From: Deltaproteobacteria bacterium
GTDB taxonomy: Bacteria; Desulfobacterota; Desulfuromonadia; Geobacterales; DSM-12255
Direction of reading: 5' to 3'
DNA length: 15,363 nt
Assembly (NCBI GenBank): GCA_017861215.1
Contig: JAGFXN010000010.1
Coordinates: 1 to 15,363 of the forward strand
Under the pieces are notes generated by a model that did not search any database, was not told where the DNA came from, and saw only the letters and a list, made by a program, of their open reading frames with translations. Made by a program: the position numbers and the translations under genes. Positions 1 through 6,240 of this stretch are shown here, piece after piece. Each line of letters starts with the position of its first letter. Position 1 is the first letter of the stretch.

Positions 1-156
1 GTCGGCCACGACATGCTCTTCAACAAGCACTCAAAAGCGCCGGTGACGACGTTGATCTGCAAGGACAGGGTGCTTGGGCACAATCCGGTGGCGGCGCTCT
101 ACGGGCAAAACTTCTACTACAAGCGGCTGCAGAAAGTGCCATTGATAATTGAATGA
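1..156 (+). CDS. 3' end of a gene, possibly a DUF1847-like metal-binding protein (partial)
   Basis: Frame 1 is open from the first base to a TGA at 154-156, giving 51 residues of a C-terminus. It includes the stretches GHDMLFNKHSKAPVTTLICK and KDRVLGHNPVAALYG and ends in YYKRLQKVPLIIE. The dense Gly-His-Asp and Lys-Asp-Arg...His-Asn-Pro pattern looks like a conserved enzyme or metal-binding core rather than random reading. From memory it resembles the end of DUF1847 cysteine-rich proteins, a family of unknown function; I could not check this and the name is tentative. The 5' part lies outside the window. A diverged copy of the last codons recurs at 2844-2897, so two related gene ends flank the PEP-CTERM island. 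No terminator follows directly; the next one is at 518-549. Confidence 0.65.
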   Translation, partial: VGHDMLFNKHSKAPVTTLICKDRVLGHNPVAALYGQNFYYKRLQKVPLIIE

Positions 157-517
157 TTAGTCGCGTTGTTAAGATTCGTGACACATCAATAAAATTCAGA
201 GTTTGTAAGTCAGTTGGCAGACCCTGAGAGTACGTTTGGTAAGGAACTTGACCGATGAGAGTCTGCCTTGTTATCGGCTCAATCCTCAAAAGCAAGTTTG
301 GGGGCAGCATGACCGTCGCCATACAGGATACTGGCAATGAATCTCTGGATCTCCACGCTGCTGATCTGGGAGAAGGTCATTTTCTTCTAAGTAAGCAATT
401 AACCAACTGATAGATGAACTACCCCGCAGCAAGCTACGGGTAGCAAGCAGGTAATGGTTTCTCTCACATCGAAGCAGGCTTCGGGGAATATGACCCTGAG
501 AGATTCAATAAGGATAC
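157..517. other. intergenic stretch, no convincing gene
   Basis: I see no supported gene in this stretch. It holds a 52-codon plus-strand frame (ATG at 255) without a ribosome-binding site or recognisable product. Two small hairpins are present: CTACCC at 419-424 pairs with GGGTAG at 438-443, and CGAAGC at 470-475 pairs with GCTTCG at 478-483. The 11-mer GACCCTGAGAG occurs at 220-230 and again at 492-502. The hairpin-rich part (about 415-510) reminds me of noncoding sequence seen beside transposases in related genomes, but no transposase is present and I treat that as a weak impression. Confidence 0.4.
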
Positions 518-549
518 AAAAAGGGCCACCCTTTCGGGCGGCCCTTTTT
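518..549. terminator. bidirectional rho-independent terminator
   Basis: AAAAAGGGCC (518-527) pairs perfectly with GGCCCTTTTT (540-549) over 10 bp. An inner CCC/GGG extension closes a TTTC loop. Runs of A and T on both sides let it work in either direction. It lies 22 bp beyond the stop codon of the minus-strand PEP-CTERM gene (572-1264), which it probably ends. It could also stop reading from the partial gene at position 1. Confidence 0.9.
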
Positions 550-571
550 GTGCTGTCGGATTTCTTGCAGC

Positions 572-1264
572 TTACTTCTGCATTCTGCGGCGGCTGAAAA
601 TGCCAAGACCGAAAAGGCCAGCGCCGAGGAGAAGGATGGTGCCCGGCTCGGGAACAACATTACCTACAGCAATGTTGTCGGCTTCAAATGCATAATGATG
701 GCTGTATAGTTCAAATGAGTCGAACAATGGAAGGTTTAATAAGTTAACATATTGATTGGTGGTACCTGCGATCCAGCTGCCATCTGCTGGATTAGTTACT
801 TGATCTCCAGTGACAGTCTCGACTAAATTAGCGCCGAGATAGAACCTGATTTCATTCCAAATATTATTACCGCCCTGAACTCCATCAATCGAACCCCACC
901 AAAGCCCTAAATAGTTAAAAGGGCCACCCACAACTGTATTTGCGGTTGCAAGGACAGAACCGCTAGGAAATGAGTTGCCAGGAACATATGGTACGGCGAT
1001 ATACTTGGTGAGATCAGGGTTCCCCAGGTATGCCGGAGCAGCTCCATTACTACTTGATCCTGTTTTAATTTGATAGGATCCTGTCCATGTCCAAAGAAGT
1101 GGTGCTGTATCAAAAGTTTCAACTTGCATGCCCGCGTAGGGTGTAGAGAAGCCACCGTCCGTCGGTACTATTGGGTTGTATGTGTAGTTAATTGTATACG
1201 CACTTGCAACCCCAGCTGTTAACATCAACAGTGCCCCTGACAACAATGCTACCATCTTTTTCAT
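572..1264 (-). CDS. PEP-CTERM sorting domain protein (exosortase substrate)
   Basis: The product has 230 residues. It starts with a Sec signal peptide (Lys-Lys, a hydrophobic core, then cleavage after about residue 22, ..GVASA). It ends with a textbook PEP-CTERM tail: VPEPGT at about residues 204-209, a hydrophobic Leu/Gly helix, then the basic cluster SRRRMQK. Known family role: the tail is recognised by an exosortase and the protein is moved to the surface or into the exopolysaccharide matrix. The middle carries the YLGLWWGSID and AFEADNIAV patterns common to one subtype of these proteins, resembling the Npun_F0296-like group from memory. The start ATG at 1264 has a strong site AGGAGGAA (1271-1278, minus strand), 6 bp away. 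A sigma-54 promoter at 1325-1340 reads into it, and a terminator lies just beyond the stop. The substrate or ligand is unknown. No exosortase gene is in the window. Confidence 0.92.
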   Translation of the reverse strand: MKKMVALLSGALLMLTAGVASAYTINYTYNPIVPTDGGFSTPYAGMQVETFDTAPLLWTWTGSYQIKTGSSSNGAAPAYLGNPDLTKYIAVPYVPGNSFPSGSVLATANTVVGGPFNYLGLWWGSIDGVQGGNNIWNEIRFYLGANLVETVTGDQVTNPADGSWIAGTTNQYVNLLNLPLFDSFELYSHHYAFEADNIAVGNVVPEPGTILLLGAGLFGLGIFSRRRMQK

Positions 1265-1324
1265 AGGTATTTCCTCCTGTCCAAATTTGGTGAAGCTCCT
1301 GGTTAAATTGTTCTAAAAATAATC

Positions 1325-1340
1325 TGCATATAAAGTGCCA
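1325..1340 (-). promoter_or_regulatory. sigma-54 promoter of the minus-strand PEP-CTERM gene
   Basis: Read on the minus strand the site is TGGCACTTTATATGCA. The -24 GG and -12 GC are separated by exactly 10 bp, matching the RpoN consensus TGGCAC-N5-TTGC except for one base of the TTGC. It lies about 60 bp upstream of the start codon at 1264. The -12 element predicts transcription starting near 1314. Confidence 0.75.
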
Positions 1341-1386
1341 AAGGCATAACTAGCTGTATTTATAGGTTACTTAACATTTTCTCAGG

Positions 1387-1420
1387 TGGGTCGAGATGGC
1401 ATGTAAATTACTTCGACACG
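1387..1420. promoter_or_regulatory. paired inverted motif, possible activator site for the minus-strand promoter
   Basis: TGGGTCGAGAT at 1387-1397 faces ACTTCGACACG at 1410-1420, whose reverse complement is CGTGTCGAAGT. They share a GTCGA core in opposite orientation. The pair is centred about 90 bp upstream of the start expected from the sigma-54 promoter at 1325-1340, a normal distance for an upstream activating sequence. A functional role is inference. Confidence 0.4.
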
Positions 1421-1664
1421 AGCAGGGGAAGAATGAGTTTGAAGATATTTCAATTTGGTTATTACGGGATGTGACTAAATAGGCAATATGCATAATCCCA
1501 TAATTCTGAGGACATGGGTAAATTCAAGGGTTCAATCCAAAATTAATAAAAAAGAAAAAAAGAGCGGGAAGTGTCGGAGAAGTTTACAACTCTTTAAAGC
1601 ATGAATTCTATATTTGCTTATGTATCATACGGTTAGGCGCTTTTTAGTTCGTCGGCATAAAAAT

Positions 1665-1712
1665 AATGTCGGGATGCTTTACGATTCGAGGACTCAATAA
1701 AATCTCGACATT
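1665..1712. promoter_or_regulatory. paired inverted motif, possible activator site for the plus-strand promoter
   Basis: AATGTCGGGAT (1665-1675) and ATCTCGACATT (1702-1712) form an inverted repeat matching at 10 of 11 positions. The pair is centred about 98 bp upstream of the start expected from the sigma-54 promoter at 1759-1774. It mirrors the pair at 1387-1420 in front of the divergent gene, which suggests one shared regulator such as PrsR; that name comes from what is known of PEP-CTERM systems, not from this sequence. Confidence 0.45.
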
Positions 1713-1758
1713 TAATAAAAACTAACTATTACAGTAACTTGTAATAAATTTTAATAGC

Positions 1759-1774
1759 TGGCACAAGCTTTGCA
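1759..1774 (+). promoter_or_regulatory. sigma-54 promoter of the plus-strand PEP-CTERM gene
   Basis: The site TGGCACAAGCTTTGCA is a full match to the RpoN consensus TGGCAC-N5-TTGCA with the required 10 bp between the GG and GC pairs. It is 62 bp upstream of the ATG at 1837, with the transcription start expected near 1786. A dedicated enhancer-binding activator would be needed. Confidence 0.85.
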
Positions 1775-1836
1775 ATAAATACAAGAGGTTATCTATACAA
1801 ACAGGAGACTAAAAAAGCAGACTAAAAGGAGGCAGT

Positions 1837-2553
1837 ATGAAAGGACTAAAGAAACTCACCATTATAATGGCCACTATGGCAGTTGTTGCGTTAGTGGCAG
1901 GAACGTCTTTCGCCATTCCCGTCCCAAATGGCGACTTTGAGTTGGGGAATACCGGCTTCACAAGTGCGTACACTTATCACGCTCTCGCCGGTACTGACCC
2001 CGATAGCGGTTATGGCCCTCCCACCGGCTTATATGATGAAAAATTCTATACCGTCGGGACTGATCCCAAGTTATATCATGTCTCTTGGGCAAGTTTCGGA
2101 GCTCATTCGGGTACGCAGATGATGATAGTGAACGGAGCGCCGGACACTGGTGTCAATGTATGGACTGCACCAGCAATTGCTAATTCTCTCGCTGTGACAC
2201 CGGGGCAAACGTACATTTTCTCGGCATGGTTGGCTAGTGTCTATCCTCAGGTTGGTCAAAGTCCCATCGCCCCGGCTACTCTCGCGTTCAGCATCAATGG
2301 GACCCAACTCAATGGCGATTTTACGTTATCGGCACTTGTCGGGACCTGGCAGCAGTTCTCTCAGCCGTGGGTGGCGGACGCCACTGGTTGGGCAAATCTA
2401 ACTCTCCTTAACAAAAACACTGCAATTTCAGGCAATGATTTTGCGCTTGATGACATCACCCTCACACCAGTTCCCGAACCTGGCACCATGCTGCTGCTCG
2501 GCGCTGGCATGCTCGGTCTTGCTGTATTCGGCAAGCGCCGCATGCGCAAATAA
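1837..2553 (+). CDS. PEP-CTERM sorting domain protein with a jelly-roll-like extracellular domain
   Basis: The product has 238 residues. The signal peptide (MKGLKKL, hydrophobic core, ..GTSFA) covers about residues 1-26. The mature part opens with NGDFELGNTGFTSAY and contains MMIVNGA, a Tyr-x-Phe-Ser-Ala-Trp strand and a late GNDFALDDI. This order is typical of a beta-sandwich, carbohydrate-binding-like fold found in secreted PEP-CTERM proteins. The tail is VPEPGT, a hydrophobic helix, then GKRRMRK, the exosortase sorting signal. The ATG at 1837 has AAGGAGG at 1826-1832, 4 bp upstream. Its sigma-54 promoter and terminator frame it as a single-gene unit. The tail is close in sequence to that of the divergent protein at 572-1264, but the mature domains differ, so they are co-regulated substrates rather than recent duplicates. 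Likely location is the cell surface or extracellular matrix; the ligand is unknown. Confidence 0.93.
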   Translation: MKGLKKLTIIMATMAVVALVAGTSFAIPVPNGDFELGNTGFTSAYTYHALAGTDPDSGYGPPTGLYDEKFYTVGTDPKLYHVSWASFGAHSGTQMMIVNGAPDTGVNVWTAPAIANSLAVTPGQTYIFSAWLASVYPQVGQSPIAPATLAFSINGTQLNGDFTLSALVGTWQQFSQPWVADATGWANLTLLNKNTAISGNDFALDDITLTPVPEPGTMLLLGAGMLGLAVFGKRRMRK

Positions 2554-2583
2554 GCTTGATATAACACCTTCATATTCTAACGG

Positions 2584-2618
2584 GAAAGGCGTTGCTTTGG
2601 TGACGCCTTTTTCTTTTT
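2584..2618 (+). terminator. rho-independent terminator after the PEP-CTERM gene
   Basis: AAAGGCGT (2585-2592) pairs perfectly with ACGCCTTT (2603-2610) around a 10-nt loop, followed by a T-rich run (TTCTTTTTG). It sits about 30 bp after the stop of the gene ending at 2553. Confidence 0.85.
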
Positions 2619-2843
2619 GTTGTCGGTAAATCTTACATTTGCTGCTTTTAATATTCAGCCGCGAATAGCAAGTCAGCATAGGCGAGGATGGCAGGATGTT
2701 TTGTAAAATTGATAATGGAGGGAGGGCAAAGATAGTGAGGAAGTACTTTCAGGTATGAGGGGGTTTTTATGCCTCAGCCTACCTATATCCTACCTATTCA
2801 TGTAGGCAGTTGCAGTTTACTTAGTTGTTGCACATAGTTACTA
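2619..2843. other. intergenic stretch, no gene seen
   Basis: No supported coding sequence was found. The only structure noted is a direct repeat CCTACCTAT at 2778-2786 and 2789-2797, with GCCTAC (2777-2782) able to pair with GTAGGC (2802-2807). Confidence 0.4.
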
Positions 2844-2897
2844 AGCTACTACAAGCGGTTGCAGAAGGTGCCGCTGGACCTGCCTGCGGAACCTTGA
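2844..2897 (+). pseudogene. orphan 3' tail homologous to the end of the gene at 1-156
   Basis: In one frame this reads S-YYKRLQKVPL-DLPAEP and stops at TGA 2895-2897. The YYKRLQKVPL part is identical in protein sequence to the last residues of the partial gene at 1-156. At DNA level 27 of 31 bases match (114-144 against 2846-2876), and all four differences are synonymous (Leu, Lys, Pro and Leu codons). Upstream the frame is closed by TAG at 2835 and no homology continues, so this is a fragment without a start. It most likely marks the original end of the gene, or of a homologue, displaced when the PEP-CTERM island arrived. Confidence 0.65.
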
Positions 2898-3001
2898 ACC
2901 GGCGTGCTCTGAAAAAGTCAGGTGTGGGGTAATCGGGCGGGAGTCCTGTTCTCTGTCGCCGCTCCCTCGGAAGAGAGAGACGGGGCAATGTCCCGGCAGG
3001 T
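2898..3001. other. short gap between the orphan gene tail and the capA-like gene
   Basis: No gene is seen here. I also found no convincing terminator for the minus-strand gene ending at 3002. A weak GGGAG/CTCCC pairing with a long loop lies around 2938-2970 and is not persuasive. Confidence 0.35.
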
Positions 3002-4036
3002 TTATCTGTTGGCAATTTCCTTGATGTCCCGCTCAGCAAGATAACGGCCGTCAGTTGCGGAGATCAGAGTTCCCATCTCCCGGGAGAGCCGGTTCAGTTG
3101 ACTTGCTACCGCTGCGCGGCGGGGCCCGGTGAGAATCCGGGGCTGAAAGCGGACTTCGCGGTTGAGAACGTTCAGAGGAATAATTTCTACTTCCCGTATC
3201 CCGTTATCAAGTGTGATGCGGGCAATGATGCTGCAGTCCGCCTTGCTGCTCCTGCTGCCGAAAGCAAAATTTCCCAGGCTGTAAAAGATGACGCCATCCC
3301 GGTAAAACTCCACCCCTTGCAGGACATGAGGGTGGTGACCGATGACGATGTCGGCTCCGGCGTCAATTGCCTTGTGCCCGGCGGATTTCTGATACGGTTT
3401 CGGCGTGTCGAGTCCTTCTCCTCCCCAGTGGAATGAAACAATGACGTAGTCCGCGGCCTTTTTTGCCTCTAGTATGTCGGCGGTAAAGAGCGGGGTGTAG
3501 CCGGGAGCTGTTCCGGCTCTGCCATTGCCGGCAAAAAACTCTTCCGGATAGACAAGAGAATAAGAGAGCAGGGCGATCCGCACCCCTTTGACTTCAGTAA
3601 TCAGTACTTTTCTTGCTGCGGCCAGATCCGCACCGGCTCCGGAGAAAGCAATCCCCTGCTTCTCAAGGGAGTCCAGGGTCTGCCGGAGACCTTCTTCCCC
3701 AAACTCCAGGATATGGTTGTTTGCCAGGGTAAGGTGGGTGAAACCGGCATTTTTGAGTGCCGGAGCTGCTTTCGGGCTGAGCCGGAAGCGGAATTTCTTG
3801 CCGGTGAACTCATCACCTGCTACGGCAATCGGGGCTTCAAGATTGCCGATAACGATATCCGCCTGCCCGAGTATCCCGGCAGTGGCGGCAAACGGATAGT
3901 CATAGCCGAGACGCCGGAAGGTTTTTTCGCCACTGCCGGCAAGCATGATATCACCGACGGCGTTCACGGTGACAGGCGCGGCGCTTGCTGTGATCGGCAG
4001 CAGCAGCAGAAGAATGAATACAGGGAATGTTTTCAT
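3002..4036 (-). CDS. secreted CapA-family protein (poly-gamma-glutamate synthesis protein type, metallophosphatase fold)
   Basis: The product has 344 residues from the ATG at 4036. I chose this start because it gives a clean Sec signal peptide (MKTFPVF, Leu run, ..ITASAA). The longer open frame upstream would run across the serS start. Family landmarks appear in order: VNAVGDIMLAG just after the signal, IVIGNLEAPIA, LTLANNHILEFGEEG, VSFHWGGE, IVIGHHPHVLQG and FYSLGNFAFGS. These are the CapA/PgsA (PGA_cap) motifs; the fold is calcineurin-like and the Asp, Asn and His residues are candidate metal ligands. In Bacillus the family helps make or export poly-gamma-glutamate capsule, but no capB or capC partner is here and most members in other bacteria have no proven substrate. 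The ribosome-binding site is weak. The gene is divergent from serS with 91 bp between them. Confidence 0.9.
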   Translation of the reverse strand: MKTFPVFILLLLLPITASAAPVTVNAVGDIMLAGSGEKTFRRLGYDYPFAATAGILGQADIVIGNLEAPIAVAGDEFTGKKFRFRLSPKAAPALKNAGFTHLTLANNHILEFGEEGLRQTLDSLEKQGIAFSGAGADLAAARKVLITEVKGVRIALLSYSLVYPEEFFAGNGRAGTAPGYTPLFTADILEAKKAADYVIVSFHWGGEGLDTPKPYQKSAGHKAIDAGADIVIGHHPHVLQGVEFYRDGVIFYSLGNFAFGSRSSKADCSIIARITLDNGIREVEIIPLNVLNREVRFQPRILTGPRRAAVASQLNRLSREMGTLISATDGRYLAERDIKEIANR

Positions 4037-4061
4037 GGCAACGGGACTCTGTGGCAGAAGG

Positions 4062-4090
4062 TTGACTATGCAAATGGCAAGTGCTACAAG
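4062..4090 (+). promoter_or_regulatory. putative sigma-70 promoter of serS
   Basis: TTGACT (4062-4067) and TACAAG (4085-4090) are separated by exactly 17 bp. They match the -35 and -10 consensus at 5 of 6 and 4 of 6 positions. The pair lies 37 bp ahead of the serS start in the only gap between serS and the divergent CapA-family gene. Confidence 0.5.
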
Positions 4091-4127
4091 ATAAAACCTT
4101 ACTCTCCAATTTGCAAAGGATTTGATG

Positions 4128-5408
4128 ATGCTTGACATACGATACATCCGTGAAAATCTGGAAGCTGCGGAAGCAGCGCTGAAAAGCCGCGGGGCCGGGG
4201 TCGACCTCTCCGGATTCAGGGCGCTTGACGAGAGGCGTAGAGCCCTTCTGCAGGAGACCGAGACCTTGAAGGCTCTGCGGAACCGGGTCTCGGACGAGAT
4301 CAGCCTGGTCAAGGACAAAAGCCAGGTTCAGGGGCAGATTGCGGAGATGCGTGCCGTGTCGCAGCGGATAAAAGGGCTTGATGATGACCTCCGCAGCGTG
4401 GAGGAGGAATTGGCAGCGTTCATGCTCGTTGTGCCGAACATCCCCTCGGCAGCTACCCCCTTTGGTCTGAACGAGGCGGATAACAGGGAGATACGGCGCT
4501 GGGGTGCTGCCCCGGAATTTTCATTTACCCCCAAACCGCATTGGGAAATAGGAGAATCTCTCGACATTCTTGATTTCGAGAGGGGCGCGAAGCTTACCGG
4601 TGCACGTTTTACGCTCTATAAGGGGTGCGGTGCCAGGCTGGAGCGGGCGCTGATCAACTTCATGCTCGATCTGCATACCACAAGGCACAATTATATTGAA
4701 ATGCTCCCCCCCTTTATGGTAAACAGGGAAAGTATGACCGCAACCGGTCAACTCCCCAAGTTTGCCGACGACCTCTTCCATCTGGAAGGGGTTGATTATT
4801 TCCTGATACCGACAGCTGAAGTGCCGGTGACCAACATCCACCGGGGGGAGATTCTCAAGGGCTCCCAACTGCCGATACTTTATACGGCGTACACTCCGTG
4901 TTTCAGGAGCGAGGCCGGCTCCTACGGGAAAGATACCCGCGGACTGATCCGCCAGCACCAGTTCAACAAGGTCGAACTGGTCAAATTTGTCCACCCTGCG
5001 GATTCGACACGAGAGCTTGAGAAGCTTCTCGATAATGCGGAAGAGGTTTTACGGCTGCTCGGACTCCCCTACCGGGTCGTTGAACTCTGCAGCGGCGACA
5101 TCGGTTTTTCTGCCTGTCGTACTTTTGATATCGAGGTCTGGCTCCCGGGACAGAACACCTTCCGTGAGATCTCTTCCTGCAGCAGCTTCGGTGATTTTCA
5201 GGCGAGACGGGCAGGCATCAAGTTCCGTGAGGATGAGAAGTCAAAACCGGAGTTTGTGCATACCCTGAACGGTTCGGGGCTTGCTGTCGGCAGAACGGTT
5301 GTGGCAATACTTGAAAACTGTCAGCAGGCCGACGGCTCGGTAGTTATCCCGGAAGCACTTCGCCCCTACATGGGGGGGCTTGAAAAGATAGTCGACAGCA
5401 AGAAATAA
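4128..5408 (+). CDS. serS: serine--tRNA ligase
   Basis: The product has 426 residues and begins MLDIRYIREN, the usual SerRS start. Three possible start codons stand in a row (TTG 4122, ATG 4125, ATG 4128); the ribosome-binding site AAAGGA (4115-4120) is best spaced for 4128. The enzyme is cytoplasmic, activates serine with ATP and charges tRNA-Ser. Residues about 30-100 form the long antiparallel coiled-coil arm that grips the tRNA variable arm (heptad-like ALRNRVSDEISLVKD). The class II catalytic core follows, with motif 2 (CFRSEAGSYGKDTRGLIRQH), the serine-pocket region LCSGDIGFSACRTFDIEVWL and motif 3 (NGSGLAVGRTVVAILEN near residue 380). The length is normal and nothing is missing. Two serine tRNA genes follow directly, the first 13 bp after the stop codon, so the enzyme and its substrates may share a transcript. 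Confidence 0.98.
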   Translation: MLDIRYIRENLEAAEAALKSRGAGVDLSGFRALDERRRALLQETETLKALRNRVSDEISLVKDKSQVQGQIAEMRAVSQRIKGLDDDLRSVEEELAAFMLVVPNIPSAATPFGLNEADNREIRRWGAAPEFSFTPKPHWEIGESLDILDFERGAKLTGARFTLYKGCGARLERALINFMLDLHTTRHNYIEMLPPFMVNRESMTATGQLPKFADDLFHLEGVDYFLIPTAEVPVTNIHRGEILKGSQLPILYTAYTPCFRSEAGSYGKDTRGLIRQHQFNKVELVKFVHPADSTRELEKLLDNAEEVLRLLGLPYRVVELCSGDIGFSACRTFDIEVWLPGQNTFREISSCSSFGDFQARRAGIKFREDEKSKPEFVHTLNGSGLAVGRTVVAILENCQQADGSVVIPEALRPYMGGLEKIVDSKK

Positions 5409-5421
5409 TACTGTTGCATGT

Positions 5422-5507
5422 GGAAGAGTGGCCGAGTGGCTGAAGGCGGCGGTCTTGAAAACCGTTTAACGAAAGTTACGTGGGTTCGAATCCTACCTCT
5501 TCCGCCA
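5422..5507 (+). tRNA. tRNA-Ser (UGA anticodon)
   Basis: The acceptor stem GGAAGAG (5422-5428) pairs with CTCTTCC (5497-5503); the discriminator is G5504 and CCA is encoded (5505-5507). The anticodon loop CTTGAAA places TGA at 5456-5458. A long variable arm precedes the T arm with its GGTTCGAATCC loop, as expected for serine tRNA. The length is 86 nt. It starts 13 bp after serS, with no separate promoter visible. Confidence 0.97.
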
Positions 5508-5569
5508 ATTTATCATCTGCAGCAGTTAAGCTCTGCAGAAACAGCAGCCGGAATGCCGCACAGGTTCAC

Positions 5570-5662
5570 GGAGAGATGGCCGAGTAGGTCGAAGGCGCTC
5601 GCCTGCTAAGCGAGTATACTGGGAAACCGGTATCGAGGGTTCGAATCCCTCTCTCTCCGCCA
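5570..5662 (+). tRNA. tRNA-Ser (GCU anticodon)
   Basis: The acceptor stem GGAGAGA (5570-5576) pairs with TCTCTCC (5652-5658); the discriminator is G5659 and CCA is encoded (5660-5662). The anticodon stem CTCGC/GCGAG encloses CTGCTAA, with anticodon GCT at 5605-5607. The variable arm (ATACTGGGAAACCGGTAT) forms a strong hairpin typical of tRNA-Ser. The length is 93 nt. The next start codon is only 20 bp downstream. Confidence 0.97.
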
Positions 5663-5682
5663 TTTTATTCTCTGGAGTTTTA

Positions 5683-6180
5683 ATGGCAAGAAATCTGTTC
5701 CTGCTTCTATCTTCTGTCATGGTTTGCCTGCTGGCGGTAGTATCAGGCTGCAGCCGCAAGGAAGAGGTGCAAAATAATCAGCAGGGTGCGGCTCCTGCCG
5801 GAGATACGGTAATCAGAAAACAGACGGAAGTGACAGTTCCCGATACGGTCAAGGGGAAATGGAAGTCTGTAAAGATAAGCATCACGGACAAGGAGCACAA
5901 CAAGGAAGCCTTTGTCGTTATCGAGATCGGCAAGACCGTGAAAGTGAGCGGCACAAATCTGGTGATCAAGGTAGAAAACTTCCTGCCTCATTTCATCATG
6001 GAGGGCACCACTCTTACCTCCAGTTCCAATGCTCCCAAGAACCCTGCTGCCCAGGTTCTGATAACCGAAAACGGCAATGAGATTTTCAAGGGGTGGCTCT
6101 TCAGCCTCTACCCGAATACCCATGCCGCACAAAATTCACGATACGGTTTTGGGCTGGTAGACTTTACTCCGGCCAAATAA
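5683..6180 (+). CDS. DUF2155-like lipoprotein
   Basis: The product has 165 residues. The start ATG at 5683 has TGGAG at 5673-5677, 5 bp upstream. The N-terminus is a lipoprotein signal peptide: MARN, a Leu/Val core, then the lipobox VSGC with the acylated Cys at about residue 23. A short polar linker follows (KEEVQNNQQGAAPAG). The globular part ends with a motif GWLFSLYPNTHAAQNSRYGF, close to the Gly-Trp-Met/Leu-Phe...Pro...His...Tyr signature I recall for DUF2155, a periplasmic or envelope family of unknown function. That assignment is from memory and moderate. It lies 20 bp behind the second tRNA, so the mRNA 5' end is probably made by tRNA 3' processing or the gene is read through from serS. 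A terminator follows at 6211. Confidence 0.8.
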   Translation: MARNLFLLLSSVMVCLLAVVSGCSRKEEVQNNQQGAAPAGDTVIRKQTEVTVPDTVKGKWKSVKISITDKEHNKEAFVVIEIGKTVKVSGTNLVIKVENFLPHFIMEGTTLTSSSNAPKNPAAQVLITENGNEIFKGWLFSLYPNTHAAQNSRYGFGLVDFTPAK

Positions 6181-6210
6181 CTCCTGACCGTGATCATCAA
6201 TAGTTCTAAG

Positions 6211-6240
6211 AAAAGCTCCGGCATCCGGGGCTTTTTTTTT
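6211..6240 (+). terminator. rho-independent terminator of the serS-tRNA-lipoprotein unit
   Basis: AAAAGCTCCGG (6211-6221) pairs with CCGGGGCTTTT (6225-6235) over 11 bp with one T-G wobble and a 3-nt loop. It is followed by more T residues to 6240. It lies 30 bp after the lipoprotein stop codon. Confidence 0.9.

Larger units (their letters stand above)
1265..1836. other. divergent regulatory region between two PEP-CTERM genes
   Basis: This AT-rich gap of 572 bp has no supported gene. It holds two outward-facing sigma-54 promoters (1325-1340 minus, 1759-1774 plus). Copies of a motif close to TGTCGRGAT occur at 1387-1397 (plus), 1410-1420 (minus), 1571-1580 (plus), 1665-1675 (plus) and 1702-1712 (minus). 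I infer that these are binding sites for a shared enhancer-binding activator, because sigma-54 promoters require one. Confidence 0.6.

Noticed and set aside
20..337. 105-codon minus-strand frame at the left edge
   Set aside because: It overlaps the plus-strand frame 1-156, which has a conserved-looking product, and the minus-strand frame lacks a ribosome-binding site and recognisable features.
4037..4318. N-terminal extension of the CapA-family protein to a start at 4318
   Set aside because: The extension is antisense to the start of serS and would bury the clean signal peptide that begins at 4036.
4328..4994. Minus-strand frames inside serS
   Set aside because: They are shadows of the certain SerRS gene, with no start signals or recognisable domains.
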